A stretch of DNA of 64,000 bases from an uncultured Prevotellaceae bacterium (GTDB lineage: Bacteria > Bacteroidota > Bacteroidia > Bacteroidales > Bacteroidaceae), in assembly GCA_900315095.1 (NCBI GenBank), contig OMXS01000010.1, forward strand, positions 38,495 to 102,494, given 5' to 3'. This document shows positions 43,169-51,232 of the stretch, piece by piece. Made by a program: the position numbers and the translations under genes. The notes under the pieces were generated by a model. That model searched no databases, had not been told where the DNA came from, and worked only from the letters and a program-made list of their open reading frames with translations. The stretch's first letter is position 1. The number at the start of each line of letters is the position of its first letter.

Positions 43169-43206
43169 AAAAAAACGGGCGACATCCTTTGAAGAAGCCG
43201 TCCGTT
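43169..43206 (-). terminator. Intrinsic terminator of the small-peptide transcript
   Basis: On the reverse strand AACGGACGGC pairs with GTCGCCCGTT (one mismatch, one G-T pair) around a 13-base loop and is followed by seven T. It is the strongest classical terminator in this part of the window. Confidence 0.78.
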
Positions 43207-43248
43207 GTTTTATGTTCCTGAAAAAACCTTACCTAAATGGAATATGGT

Positions 43249-43332
43249 TTATCGGTTCTCTACTTTCTTGTCCATTATGAAACCGGCTGCAGCAAAAAGC
43301 GTAAGCACGGCACAAAGTGTTGAAATACTCAT
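43249..43332 (-). CDS. 27-residue single-helix membrane peptide
   Basis: The frame encodes a short peptide beginning MSISTLCAVLTLFAAAGFI and ending MDKKVENR: a hydrophobic helix with a positively charged end. An AAAGGA sequence lies 8 bases before the ATG. A promoter box (43600-43607) and a terminator (43169-43206) on the same strand frame it with no other gene, which supports a real monocistronic message. The family is not recognised. It could be a small membrane protein, or a leader peptide for the MATE gene beyond the terminator. Confidence 0.55.
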   Translation of the reverse strand: MSISTLCAVLTLFAAAGFIMDKKVENR

Positions 43333-43599
43333 TTTATATATCCTTTCTTTACTTCTAACGAGTGACTGCGCCTCTCGGTGCAGTCGTATATAGTTCACAA
43401 TCTTTTCCTTTTAAAAGCTGTAGGGCTCCCCCCCAGCATCATGTTATCCTTAATCCAATCTTCGCTTTTACCTTATCAACTATCAACCTACTGTCTTAAA
43501 CAATCTTCTTTACCTATTCACTAACCTAAATCTATGCTTTCTCTATAACTAATCCTTAATCTTTCTACCTTACTAATACCTTTCTTCTGAATTGCAATG

Positions 43600-43607
43600 C
43601 AAAGTTA
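43600..43607 (-). promoter_or_regulatory. Bacteroidetes -7 promoter box of the small-peptide transcript
   Basis: TAACTTTG on the reverse strand. The transcript would have about 260 bases before the peptide start. That leader contains a GACTGC/GCAGTC hairpin (near 43365-43386) and a G-run (GGGGGGG) but no other frame. Confidence 0.6.
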
Positions 43608-43632
43608 AGAATGTTTCGCCGACGCGCAATAA

Positions 43633-43701
43633 AAAAGTAGCAGAATCATCAGAAACTGCCACTTTTATTGATATAAATCAACGTTGTGTGCGAACACAAC
43701 G
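43633..43701 (-). terminator. Two hairpins after the FKBP gene
   Basis: CGTTGTGT/ACACAACG (43682-43701, perfect 8 bases) comes first on the reverse strand. It is followed by AAAAGTGGCAG/CTGCTACTTTT (43633-43666, one mismatch), which ends in a T-run. They close the glyS-FKBP message. Confidence 0.72.
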
Positions 43702-43734
43702 CTCATTTTTGCTATTTTATGCGCTTATTTTATC

Positions 43735-44316
43735 CTAATGACTGAATGACACCAATGTTACGTCGAACACCAAAGTGCTGTAAGCAGGTATCGAAGCATT
43801 GGACGTGCTGTTCTTATAGCCAAGAGCGTATGGAATATAAACGCGCCAACGGTCACCCACATGCATCTTTTGGATTGCTGTAGCGAAACCATTGACAAAA
43901 CCTGATACCAAACTTGTGGATGGCACCATTGCCTCAAGGTTATACTCCCCATACCAAGAAGAGTCGAACTGAAAGCCCTGTGGGAAATTGGTTGACGGCA
44001 TCAGGTTGCCACGATAGTGGATTTTCACTTCGTCGGTAGAAAAAGGACTCTCTGTCCCTGTGCCCTCTTTGAGCACCTCAACCACGATATAGTCGTCGGG
44101 AGAAGTTGCTGCTGCCGCCTCCTTTGTCCACGTGTGGTAAGTTCTCCATGTGCCTGTTGTAGAGCCCTTCGCCTTGTTGTAGAGATTGTTAAAATAGGTC
44201 TCGTTGCGCTCTTTCCAGTTGTCGAACTCTCCTTCATTGCTGTCTTCCTCGCTACATGAGAACATGCAGAGAGACAAGAGGGCAACGAATATTGCTATGG
44301 TTTTTTGCTTTTTCAT
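43735..44316 (-). CDS. FKBP-type peptidyl-prolyl isomerase lipoprotein
   Basis: A 193-residue lipoprotein (LCMFSCSEE, modified cysteine at residue 21). A spacer precedes an FKBP domain (about 75-193) that keeps VKIHYRGNLM, FQFDSSW, LVSGFVNGFATAIQKMHVGDRWRVYIPYALGY (seen in parts) and IPAYSTLVFDVTLV. It should speed proline isomerisation in exported proteins at the outer membrane or in the periplasm. It starts 13 bases after the glyS stop and is co-transcribed with it. Confidence 0.92.
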   Translation of the reverse strand: MKKQKTIAIFVALLSLCMFSCSEEDSNEGEFDNWKERNETYFNNLYNKAKGSTTGTWRTYHTWTKEAAAATSPDDYIVVEVLKEGTGTESPFSTDEVKIHYRGNLMPSTNFPQGFQFDSSWYGEYNLEAMVPSTSLVSGFVNGFATAIQKMHVGDRWRVYIPYALGYKNSTSNASIPAYSTLVFDVTLVSFSH

Positions 44317-44329
44317 TTTGCTTAGCTAT

Positions 44330-45871
44330 TTATTGCAATTTCTTCAGCAGCGAAGCCAGACTCACCTTGTCTTCGATGAGGTTGTTAAGTTGGTCGATGC
44401 TTACGCGCTCCTGCTCCATAGTGTCGCGGTTGCGAAGTGTTACGCAGTTGTCATTCAGCGTGTCATAGTCAACGGTAACGCAGTAAGGAGTGCCTATTGC
44501 GTCCTGACGGCGATAGCGCTTACCTATGGTGTCCTTCTCGTCATATGTGCAGTTGAAGTGGAACTTCAGCGAGTCGATAATCTCACGAGCCTTCTCTGGC
44601 AGTCCGCCTTTCTTGACGAGAGGCAGCACGGCGAGCTTGATTGGAGCGAGGGCAGCGGGCAATTTCAGCACAACGCGTGTCTCTCCGTTCTCCAGTTGCT
44701 CCTCTGTGTATGCGTGACACATGATAGAAAGGAACATACGGTCAACTCCAATAGAGGTCTCGATGACATACGGAGTGTAGCTCTCGTTGGTTACTGGGTC
44801 GAAATATTTAATCTGCTTGCCAGAATACTTCTCGTGTTGCGAGAGGTCGAAGTTGGTACGTGAGTGAATACCCTCAACCTCCTTGAAGCCGAACGGCATG
44901 TGGAACTCGATGTCGGTAGCGGCGTTTGCATAGTGTGCCAGCTTCTCATGGTCGTGGAAACGATAGTTCTCTGCACCGAAGCCCAGCGCCTGATGCCACT
45001 TCATTCGTGTCTCCTTCCACTTCGGGAACCACTCAAGCTCGGTTCCAGGCTTTACGAAGAACTGCATCTCCATCTGCTCGAACTCGCGCATACGGAAGAT
45101 GAACTGGCGTGCAACAATCTCGTTGCGGAACGCCTTTCCTATCTGTGCGATACCGAAAGGAATCTTCATGCGTCCCGTCTTCTGCACATTCAGGTAGTTA
45201 ACGAAGATACCCTGAGCGGTCTCCGGGCGCAGGTAAACCTTCATTGAGTTCTCAGCAGAAGCGCCCATCTCGGTAGAGAACATCAGGTTGAACTGGCGAA
45301 CGTCGGTCCAGTTCTTTGTTCCTGAGATAGGACAAACGATACCTTCGTCGAGTATAATCTGCTTCAGTCCCTCCAGGTCCATTGCATTCATAGCAACAGA
45401 ATAGCGCTCGTGCAGAGCGTCGCGCTTCTGCTGGTTCTCCAGCACGCGTGGATTGGTCTCGCGGAACTTCTGCTCGTCGAAGCTGTCACCAAATCGTTTG
45501 GCTGCCTTCTGAATCTCTTTCTCTATCTTATCTTCATACTTTGCGATTTGCTCCTCAATGAGAACATCCGCACGATAACGCTTCTTTGAGTCGCGGTTGT
45601 CGATGAGCGGATCGTTGAAAGCGTCAACGTGACCGCTGGCTTTCCATATTGTGGGGTGCATGAAGATGGCGCTGTCGATGCCCACGATATTATCGTGCAG
45701 AAGCACCATTGACTTCCACCAGTATTGCTTGATATTATTCTTCAGTTCAACGCCATTCTGTCCGTAGTCGTAAACTGCGGCAAGGCCGTCATAAATCTCG
45801 CTTGAAGGGAACACAAAGCCATATTCCTTGCAATGAGATACAATCTTCTTAAAAACGTCTTCTTGTGCCAT
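44330..45871 (-). CDS. glyS: Glycyl-tRNA synthetase, single-chain type
   Basis: A 513-residue class II synthetase of the dimeric (archaeal/eukaryotic-like) type rather than the alpha2-beta2 type. Motif 2 is FRNEIVARQFIFRMREFEQMEMQ, seen in parts. ETAQGIFVNYLNV and the C-terminal anticodon-binding domain (LAPIKLAVLPLVKKGG) are present. It charges tRNA-Gly. The length is normal and the reading frame is intact. Confidence 0.95.
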   Translation of the reverse strand: MAQEDVFKKIVSHCKEYGFVFPSSEIYDGLAAVYDYGQNGVELKNNIKQYWWKSMVLLHDNIVGIDSAIFMHPTIWKASGHVDAFNDPLIDNRDSKKRYRADVLIEEQIAKYEDKIEKEIQKAAKRFGDSFDEQKFRETNPRVLENQQKRDALHERYSVAMNAMDLEGLKQIILDEGIVCPISGTKNWTDVRQFNLMFSTEMGASAENSMKVYLRPETAQGIFVNYLNVQKTGRMKIPFGIAQIGKAFRNEIVARQFIFRMREFEQMEMQFFVKPGTELEWFPKWKETRMKWHQALGFGAENYRFHDHEKLAHYANAATDIEFHMPFGFKEVEGIHSRTNFDLSQHEKYSGKQIKYFDPVTNESYTPYVIETSIGVDRMFLSIMCHAYTEEQLENGETRVVLKLPAALAPIKLAVLPLVKKGGLPEKAREIIDSLKFHFNCTYDEKDTIGKRYRRQDAIGTPYCVTVDYDTLNDNCVTLRNRDTMEQERVSIDQLNNLIEDKVSLASLLKKLQ

Positions 45872-45903
45872 GTTTAAATTAGGTTTATTCGAATAATTGG
45901 GTG

Positions 45904-45911
45904 CAAAGTTA
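45904..45911 (-). promoter_or_regulatory. Bacteroidetes -7 promoter box for glyS-FKBP
   Basis: TAACTTTG on the reverse strand, 33 bases before the glyS ATG. Confidence 0.68.
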
Positions 45912-45955
45912 CAAATAATAATTGAAAATTGACAACTGATAGTTGATAATTAAGA
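45912..45955. repeat. AATTGA/TTGATAATTA microrepeats
   Basis: AATTGAAAATTGACAACTG then TTGATAATTAAG fill the space between two divergent promoters. The same type occurs near 31.94 and 37.60 kb. Confidence 0.55.
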
Positions 45956-45964
45956 AATATTTCA

Positions 45965-45972
45965 TATCTTTG
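45965..45972 (+). promoter_or_regulatory. Bacteroidetes -7 promoter box
   Basis: TATCTTTG, 47 bases before the first ATG of the cysteine-cluster gene. Confidence 0.72.
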
Positions 45973-46018
45973 TAGCGAAATGAAGGCCATCAAAATTAAA
46001 ACTAAAACCAAATAAGAC

Positions 46019-46609
46019 ATGAAAAGACTATTATTTATCGCATTTATGACATTGTTTATTGCAAGCGCAGCCAATGCTCAAGACGACTGTTGCGGCAATA
46101 AAAAGTGCTGCAAGGAGTGCTGCAAGGGCAAGAAATGCTGCGAGGGAGAGGCACAGGCAGCCGCTCCGAAGGCAGTAAGTTTCGAGTTTAACCAGCCCTC
46201 TGGCATGAGGATGTTCGCGGACAACGAGGGCAACCGCTACACCACCCCAGGCGAACTGTCGCTGAAGAAAGAGGCCGACGGCAACAAACTCTTCGTGCGC
46301 CGAGGCATCAAGAAGGCCACCATCATGGTTGACGACAGCGTGATGTGTCGCGTTGGCGAAATGATTGTGCGCTACAAGGTGGAGGAGAACCGTGGAAACT
46401 ACAACGATTCAGAAGTTTTCGTGACCGACGTGGGCAGTTATGGCTTCTCCGCAAAACTTGAAGGCGGAAAACTGTTTTGGGGCAGTTTCCCCAGTTTCTA
46501 CGAGGTTAAAGACAAAGAAAAGATGGAACGCTACCAGGCATTAAGAAGTGGCGTGAATGTGATTAGCGGCTACTTGCAGTCGCTGGTGCCCGAAGAGATG
46601 CTGAAATAG
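46019..46609 (+). CDS. Exported protein with a cysteine-pair cluster
   Basis: A 196-residue protein with a signal peptide cut near residue 20 (SAANAQ). Directly after it lie four CC pairs, at 24-25, 30-31, 34-35 and 40-41, with lysines between. This looks like a metal-thiolate (metallothionein-like) patch at the mature N-terminus. The rest (about 55-196) is a domain shared with the next protein: SGMRMFADNEGNRYTTPGE, VRYKVEENRGNY, EVFVTDVG and an ending VISGYLQSLVP. The domain is not recognised. Confidence 0.72.
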   Translation: MKRLLFIAFMTLFIASAANAQDDCCGNKKCCKECCKGKKCCEGEAQAAAPKAVSFEFNQPSGMRMFADNEGNRYTTPGELSLKKEADGNKLFVRRGIKKATIMVDDSVMCRVGEMIVRYKVEENRGNYNDSEVFVTDVGSYGFSAKLEGGKLFWGSFPSFYEVKDKEKMERYQALRSGVNVISGYLQSLVPEEMLK

Positions 46610-46667
46610 GTCACAGGCAGACATTCAAGGACATTAAACCCTACACTTAAACCAAAAAGAAAACAAT

Positions 46668-47246
46668 ATGAAAAGAATGATTTATGTAGTTTCTTTGATA
46701 GCACTTGCCCTGCTGGTTTTCTCTTGCTGCTCTCTGAAGAAAGGCAAGGACGGCGGCAAGGGCGGAGATACCGATGTGGTAAATATCAACGATGTGAAGG
46801 TGACGCCTGAGGAAATGGTGACTCGATACCACTACTCTTCGTCGTCAGGAATGATGTGTTATACCGACGACAACGGCGAGAGATACACCAATGAAGGTGA
46901 AATGACGCTTGAGAAGACCGACAAAGGAGGCATGCTCTACTTAAGATACGAGTATGTGAAGCACGACTCTGTGGCCGTCGATGATGAGGTTTTCGAGCAT
47001 ATCAGCAAGTTGGTGAAGGCCTACAAACTCGAGGAGAACAGCGGAAGTTATACCGACTCAGACATGTTCGTGACTGATGTGGGGCCTTGGAGTTGCAGCG
47101 TCGAGCTTAAGAACGGCACGAGTGTCTTCGGCTCCGTCATAATGGCGTTCGAGGTGAAGGACAAGAAGCGCATGAAGAGATGCGACAATTTCGTAAAGGG
47201 AGTAAGCGCTATCAACTCCTACTTGCGCCCGATGATTAAGCATTAA
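46668..47246 (+). CDS. Lipoprotein paralogue of the preceding protein
   Basis: A 192-residue lipoprotein (LLVFSCCSL, modified cysteine near residue 20) whose domain matches its neighbour: SGMMCYTDDNGERYTNEGE, YKLEENSGSYTDSDMFVTDVG and VSAINSYLRPM. In place of the cysteine cluster it has a Lys-Gly-Asp stretch (KKGKDGGKGGD). The pair arose by tandem duplication, followed by change in the anchor and linker. Function unknown. Its stop is 11 bases before a repeat array. Confidence 0.75.
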   Translation: MKRMIYVVSLIALALLVFSCCSLKKGKDGGKGGDTDVVNINDVKVTPEEMVTRYHYSSSSGMMCYTDDNGERYTNEGEMTLEKTDKGGMLYLRYEYVKHDSVAVDDEVFEHISKLVKAYKLEENSGSYTDSDMFVTDVGPWSCSVELKNGTSVFGSVIMAFEVKDKKRMKRCDNFVKGVSAINSYLRPMIKH

Positions 47247-47257
47247 GTGGCAGCCGT

Positions 47258-47415
47258 CACTCTCTAAGACATGCTTTGGTACCGCGAAAGATGCCTTTTG
47301 ACGATGCCAGAGATGCCTTTTGACAACCTCATTGATATACATTTGACCACCTCAGAGGTATACATCTGACCACCTCAGAGGTATACATCTGGCACCCTCA
47401 AAGATATGTTTTTGG
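47258..47415. repeat. Array D of the 22-23 bp intergenic repeat family (seven units)
   Basis: Units begin at 47258, 47280, 47302 (22 bases each), 47324, 47347, 47370 and 47393 (23 bases each). The fifth and sixth differ only in their last base (ending ATACATCTGA and ATACATCTGG). A GGCACC/GGTGCC stem closes the last unit (47391-47421). The array fills about half of the 320-base gap before parC; the rest holds the parC promoter. Confidence 0.85.
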
Positions 47416-47522
47416 GGTGCCATTTCATATTGTATGCATACTTAGTGATTAAAAGTGGCGCCCTCAGAACACACGTTTTATACAAAAAAACATAATCTTT
47501 CGTTTGTTTCGAAGATTTTTAT

Positions 47523-47530
47523 TAAATTTG
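47523..47530 (+). promoter_or_regulatory. Bacteroidetes -7 promoter box for parC
   Basis: TAAATTTG, 38 bases before the parC ATG. Confidence 0.68.
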
Positions 47531-47567
47531 CACTCGCAACATTTTTCTTGAGAACAACTAATCAATC

Positions 47568-50336
47568 ATGGACGACGATATAAAGGATATTACCCCAAAC
47601 GAAGAGAACGAAGCCGTGGAGGACGGCAACAACGAAGAGAACAACGAGGCTCAGGAAGAGCAGGAAGCCACTGACGACGTCACGAGTATCCACTCCGACT
47701 ACCGCCCCGTGAACCGTTTCGACGCCTCCGCGGTGCACCATCTGAGCGGAATGTACCAGAACTGGTTCCTCGATTACGCATCTTACGTAATCCTGGAGCG
47801 TGCCGTGCCACACATCGAGGACGGCTTGAAACCTGTTCAGAGACGCATTCTGCACTCGATGAAGCGTATGGATGACGGCCGTTATAATAAGGTGGCGAAC
47901 ATCGTGGGACACACAATGCAGTTCCACCCTCACGGCGATGCCTCCATCGGAGACGCCCTGGTGCAGCTCGGACAGAAAGACCTGCTGGTGGATACTCAAG
48001 GAAACTGGGGTAACATTCTTACCGGTTCGTCGGCAGCAGCACCACGATACATCGAGGCACGTCTGTCGAAATTCGCCCTCGATGTGGTGTTCAATCCCAA
48101 GACAACGGAGTGGAAGATGAGCTACGACGGGCGCAACAAGGAACCGATAACGCTGCCCGTGAAGTTCCCGCTGCTGCTGGCGCAAGGCGCAGAGGGCATC
48201 GCCGTAGGTCTTTCCTCAAAGATTCTGCCACATAACTTCAACGAACTGTGCGACGCCGCGATAAGTTATCTTCGCGGAGAGGACTTCGTGCTCTATCCCG
48301 ACTTCCCAACAAGCGGAAGCATAGACGTGTCGAAATATAACGACGGCCAGCGCGGAGGCTCGGTCAAGGTGCGCGCCAAGATAGAGAAACTCGACCAAAA
48401 GACGCTTGTCATCCGCGAGATACCGTTCTCCAAGACATCCGAGACGCTGCAGGACTCGATAGTGAAAGCCATCGAGAGAGGCAAGATAAAGGCGCGCAAG
48501 GTGGAAGACCTGACCGCCGCAGAGGTGGAGATTCAGGTGCATCTGGCGCCGGGAGTGTCGAGCGACAAGACAATAGACGCGCTCTATGCCTTCACCGATT
48601 GCGAGATAAGCCTGTCGCCCAACTGCTGCGTCATAGAGAACAACAAGCCCTGTTTCCTTACCGTTAGCGATGTGCTTCGCCATTCTGTCGACCGCACGAT
48701 GGCACTTCTGCGCAAGGAACTCGAGATACGTCGCGGCGAACTTGAGGAACAGTTGTTCTTCGCCTCGCTTGAGAAGATATTCATAGAGGAGCGCATCTAC
48801 AAGGACAAAGGCTTTGAAACGGCGGAGAATCTCGATAAGGTTGTGGCTCACATCGACAAGCGACTGGAGCCTTTCAAGCCAAAACTCATACGCGAGGTGA
48901 CACGCGACGACATCCTGCGTCTGCTGGAGATAAAGATGCAGCGCATACTGAAGTTCAGCAAAGACAAGGCTGACGAACTGATGGCCCGCATCAAGGCAGA
49001 GCTGAAGGAGATTGCTCACGACCTGGCGCACATGACCGATGTGACCATCAACTGGTTCACCTACGTCAAGGAGAAATACGGGAAAGACTTCCCACGCCGC
49101 ACCGAGATACGCAACTTCGACACCATCGAGGCGGCAAAGGTGGCAGAGGCCAACGAGAAACTCTACATCAACCGCACCGAAGGATTCATCGGAACGGGCT
49201 TGAAGAAGGACGAGTTCGTGTGCAACTGCTCCGACATCGACGACGTGATACTGTTCTATCGCGACGGAAAGTTCAAGGTGGTGAAGGTGGCAGAGAAGAT
49301 TTTCGTGGGCAAGAACGTTATCCACGTCGGCATATTCAAGCGCGGCGACAACCGTACCGTATATAATATGGTGTATCGCGACGGCAAGGCGGGAGCCTAC
49401 TACATCAAGAGATTCTCCATCCCTTCTGTAACCCGCGAGCGCGAATACGACACCACGAAGGGCACAGCGGGCAGCAAGGTGGTTTATTTCACAGCTAACC
49501 CGAACGGCGAGGCAGAGGTGATAAAGGTGGCTTTGCAGCCTTCTGCATTCCGCAAGAAACTCTTTATGGACAAGGATTTCAGCGAGATAAGCATCAAGGG
49601 ACGCGGCGCGGCAGGACGACTGCTGACGAAGGTGCCCGTGACACGCATCACCCTGAAGAGTCACGGACACTCTACGCTGGGCGGCCGCAAGGTGTGGTTC
49701 GACGAGGATGTTCAGCGACTGAACTACGACGAGCATGGACGCTATCTCGGAGAGTTCAACGACAACGACCAGATACTTGTGGTTCTCGACAACGGAGACT
49801 TCTATACAACAAACTTCGACCTTAACAACCACTACGAGACAAACATCAAGGTGATAGAGAAGTTCGACCCCAACAAGGTGTGGACGGCCGTGCTTTTCGA
49901 TGCAGAAAACAACGGTTATCTCTATCTGAAACGCTTCCTTTTCGACGCAAAGAAGAACAAGCAGAACTATCTCGGCACCGAAGGGGAGTCAAAGGCGGAA
50001 CTCCTGACCTGTCAGGTTTATCCTCGCGTGAAGGTAACCTTCGGCGGAGGCGACGCGTTCCGCGACCCGATGGAGATTGAGGCAGAGGAGTTTGTGGGCG
50101 TGAAAGGCTTCAAGGCTCACGGCAAACGCATCAGCACATGGACCATCGAGAAAGTTGAAGAACTCGAACCGCTACGCTTCCCTGAGCCAGAGAATGACGA
50201 GGAAGACGGCGAGAACGAAGAAACCGAAGCTGAGGAAACCGCTGGCGAGGAGGTTCAGTCAACCGATACGGAGCCGCAACCGAAGCATTTCGAGGACGAG
50301 ACAGGACAACTAAGCCTTTTCCCTGATGAAGAATAA
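47568..50336 (+). CDS. parC: DNA topoisomerase IV subunit A
   Basis: A 922-residue type IIA topoisomerase A subunit. An acidic N-terminal tail (about 1-40) precedes the breakage-reunion domain with catalytic R160-Y161 (SAAAPRYIEARL). A C-terminal propeller follows, and then a long acidic tail from about 870. The quinolone-pocket segment reads HPHGDASIGDALVQL, so the position matching E. coli ParC Ser80 is Ala125 and that of Glu84 is Asp129. The last residues include QLSLF (914-918), which looks like a sliding-clamp-binding peptide. parE is not in the window. Confidence 0.94.
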   Translation: MDDDIKDITPNEENEAVEDGNNEENNEAQEEQEATDDVTSIHSDYRPVNRFDASAVHHLSGMYQNWFLDYASYVILERAVPHIEDGLKPVQRRILHSMKRMDDGRYNKVANIVGHTMQFHPHGDASIGDALVQLGQKDLLVDTQGNWGNILTGSSAAAPRYIEARLSKFALDVVFNPKTTEWKMSYDGRNKEPITLPVKFPLLLAQGAEGIAVGLSSKILPHNFNELCDAAISYLRGEDFVLYPDFPTSGSIDVSKYNDGQRGGSVKVRAKIEKLDQKTLVIREIPFSKTSETLQDSIVKAIERGKIKARKVEDLTAAEVEIQVHLAPGVSSDKTIDALYAFTDCEISLSPNCCVIENNKPCFLTVSDVLRHSVDRTMALLRKELEIRRGELEEQLFFASLEKIFIEERIYKDKGFETAENLDKVVAHIDKRLEPFKPKLIREVTRDDILRLLEIKMQRILKFSKDKADELMARIKAELKEIAHDLAHMTDVTINWFTYVKEKYGKDFPRRTEIRNFDTIEAAKVAEANEKLYINRTEGFIGTGLKKDEFVCNCSDIDDVILFYRDGKFKVVKVAEKIFVGKNVIHVGIFKRGDNRTVYNMVYRDGKAGAYYIKRFSIPSVTREREYDTTKGTAGSKVVYFTANPNGEAEVIKVALQPSAFRKKLFMDKDFSEISIKGRGAAGRLLTKVPVTRITLKSHGHSTLGGRKVWFDEDVQRLNYDEHGRYLGEFNDNDQILVVLDNGDFYTTNFDLNNHYETNIKVIEKFDPNKVWTAVLFDAENNGYLYLKRFLFDAKKNKQNYLGTEGESKAELLTCQVYPRVKVTFGGGDAFRDPMEIEAEEFVGVKGFKAHGKRISTWTIEKVEELEPLRFPEPENDEEDGENEETEAEETAGEEVQSTDTEPQPKHFEDETGQLSLFPDEE

Positions 50337-51228
50337 TCACGTCATATCATTGCTCGTAGTGCTTGCATCATCGATGCAGGCACTATGCGCTTTCGCCCAA
50401 AGCGAGGACAAGGAGCCGCGCACCGACATCACGCACACCACGATGCTGGGCGTAGGACCTACGCAAATACTCGACACATACATCTCTCCCGAGCATTACA
50501 ACGGCATAGAACTGCGCTTCATCGACAACACCCAGCGCCGCAAAACCACCAGTCCCCTATACAGCGACGCCGTCGCTGCCTCTTCATCAGCAGGTCCCGC
50601 ATGCAGCGACGCCGTCGCTGCCTCCCTCTCCTACCGCAAATGGAGCACCGACATCACCCACCAGGCATACATCTCGTTCACATCTCCACGCAGCGATGAC
50701 AACGACAACATGGCTGGCCTATACACTCTGACCATCGGGAAGCATCGCCATTGGGAATTCCTCGGCAACCGTCTGCACATCAAGGCCGGTGCTGCCGCCG
50801 AGGCAGGCATTGGCTTCCTGTATAACACCCGCAACGGAAACAATCCCGCTCAACTGCGCCTGGGACTAAACATCGCCCCTTCGGCCTCCGCATCCTACGA
50901 CTTCACGGCTTTCCGCAAGAGGTTTACGGTTGACTATGGCGTGCAGGTTCCGCTGCTCGGAGTGATGTTCACGCCACATTACGGACAGTCGTATTACGAG
51001 ATATTCACACGCGGCAACTACGACCACAACGTGGTGCTCTCCCACCCTTTCAACACTCCCTCGATGCGGCATGCGCTCACCTTGCAACTGCACCTGAAGA
51101 AAGTGTCCTTACGACTGGGTTATCTCGGCGATTATCAACAGGCCGACGTGAATAACCTGAAGTATCACAACTACTCGCATCTTGTGGTCTTTGGCATCAC
51201 GCGCCGTTTCCATATAGTAAATCACTAA
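50326..51228 (+). CDS. DUF3316-like exported beta-barrel protein
   Basis: A 300-residue protein with a signal peptide (cut near CAFAQS, residue 25) and a strand-rich body. It has HTTMLGVGPTQILDTYISP near the start and ends VVFGITRRF, as in DUF3316 proteins, probably an outer-membrane barrel. Residues about 80-97 read YSDAVAASSSAGPACSDAVA: two copies of SDAVAAS, each encoded by a perfect DNA palindrome, seem to have been inserted in frame. The gene starts 11 bases inside the parC end. Confidence 0.75.
   Translation: MKNNHVISLLVVLASSMQALCAFAQSEDKEPRTDITHTTMLGVGPTQILDTYISPEHYNGIELRFIDNTQRRKTTSPLYSDAVAASSSAGPACSDAVAASLSYRKWSTDITHQAYISFTSPRSDDNDNMAGLYTLTIGKHRHWEFLGNRLHIKAGAAAEAGIGFLYNTRNGNNPAQLRLGLNIAPSASASYDFTAFRKRFTVDYGVQVPLLGVMFTPHYGQSYYEIFTRGNYDHNVVLSHPFNTPSMRHALTLQLHLKKVSLRLGYLGDYQQADVNNLKYHNYSHLVVFGITRRFHIVNH
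50563..50624. repeat. Two palindromic repeat copies inside a coding sequence
   Basis: CAGCGACGCCGTCGCTGCCTC occurs twice (from about 50562 and 50602), spaced by 40 bases. Each includes the palindrome GCGACG-C-CGTCGC. The element looks like the intergenic GC-rich hairpins of this genome but keeps the reading frame. Confidence 0.7.
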
Positions 51229-51232
51229 CGAC

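Noticed and set aside
43205-43393. Forward 62-codon frame in the gap upstream of the second MATE
   Set aside because: It is opposite the 27-residue frame, which has a promoter, binding site and terminator; the forward frame has none.
47258-47415. CRISPR-like appearance of the 22-23 base arrays
   Set aside because: Units are contiguous with no unique spacers, the units themselves vary, and no cas gene is near.
48216-49832. Long reverse-strand open frame (538 codons) opposite parC
   Set aside because: It is the complement of a clearly conserved gene; its composition (runs of Leu, Val, His) is that of antisense to a G/C-biased codon pattern, and it has no promoter or known domain.
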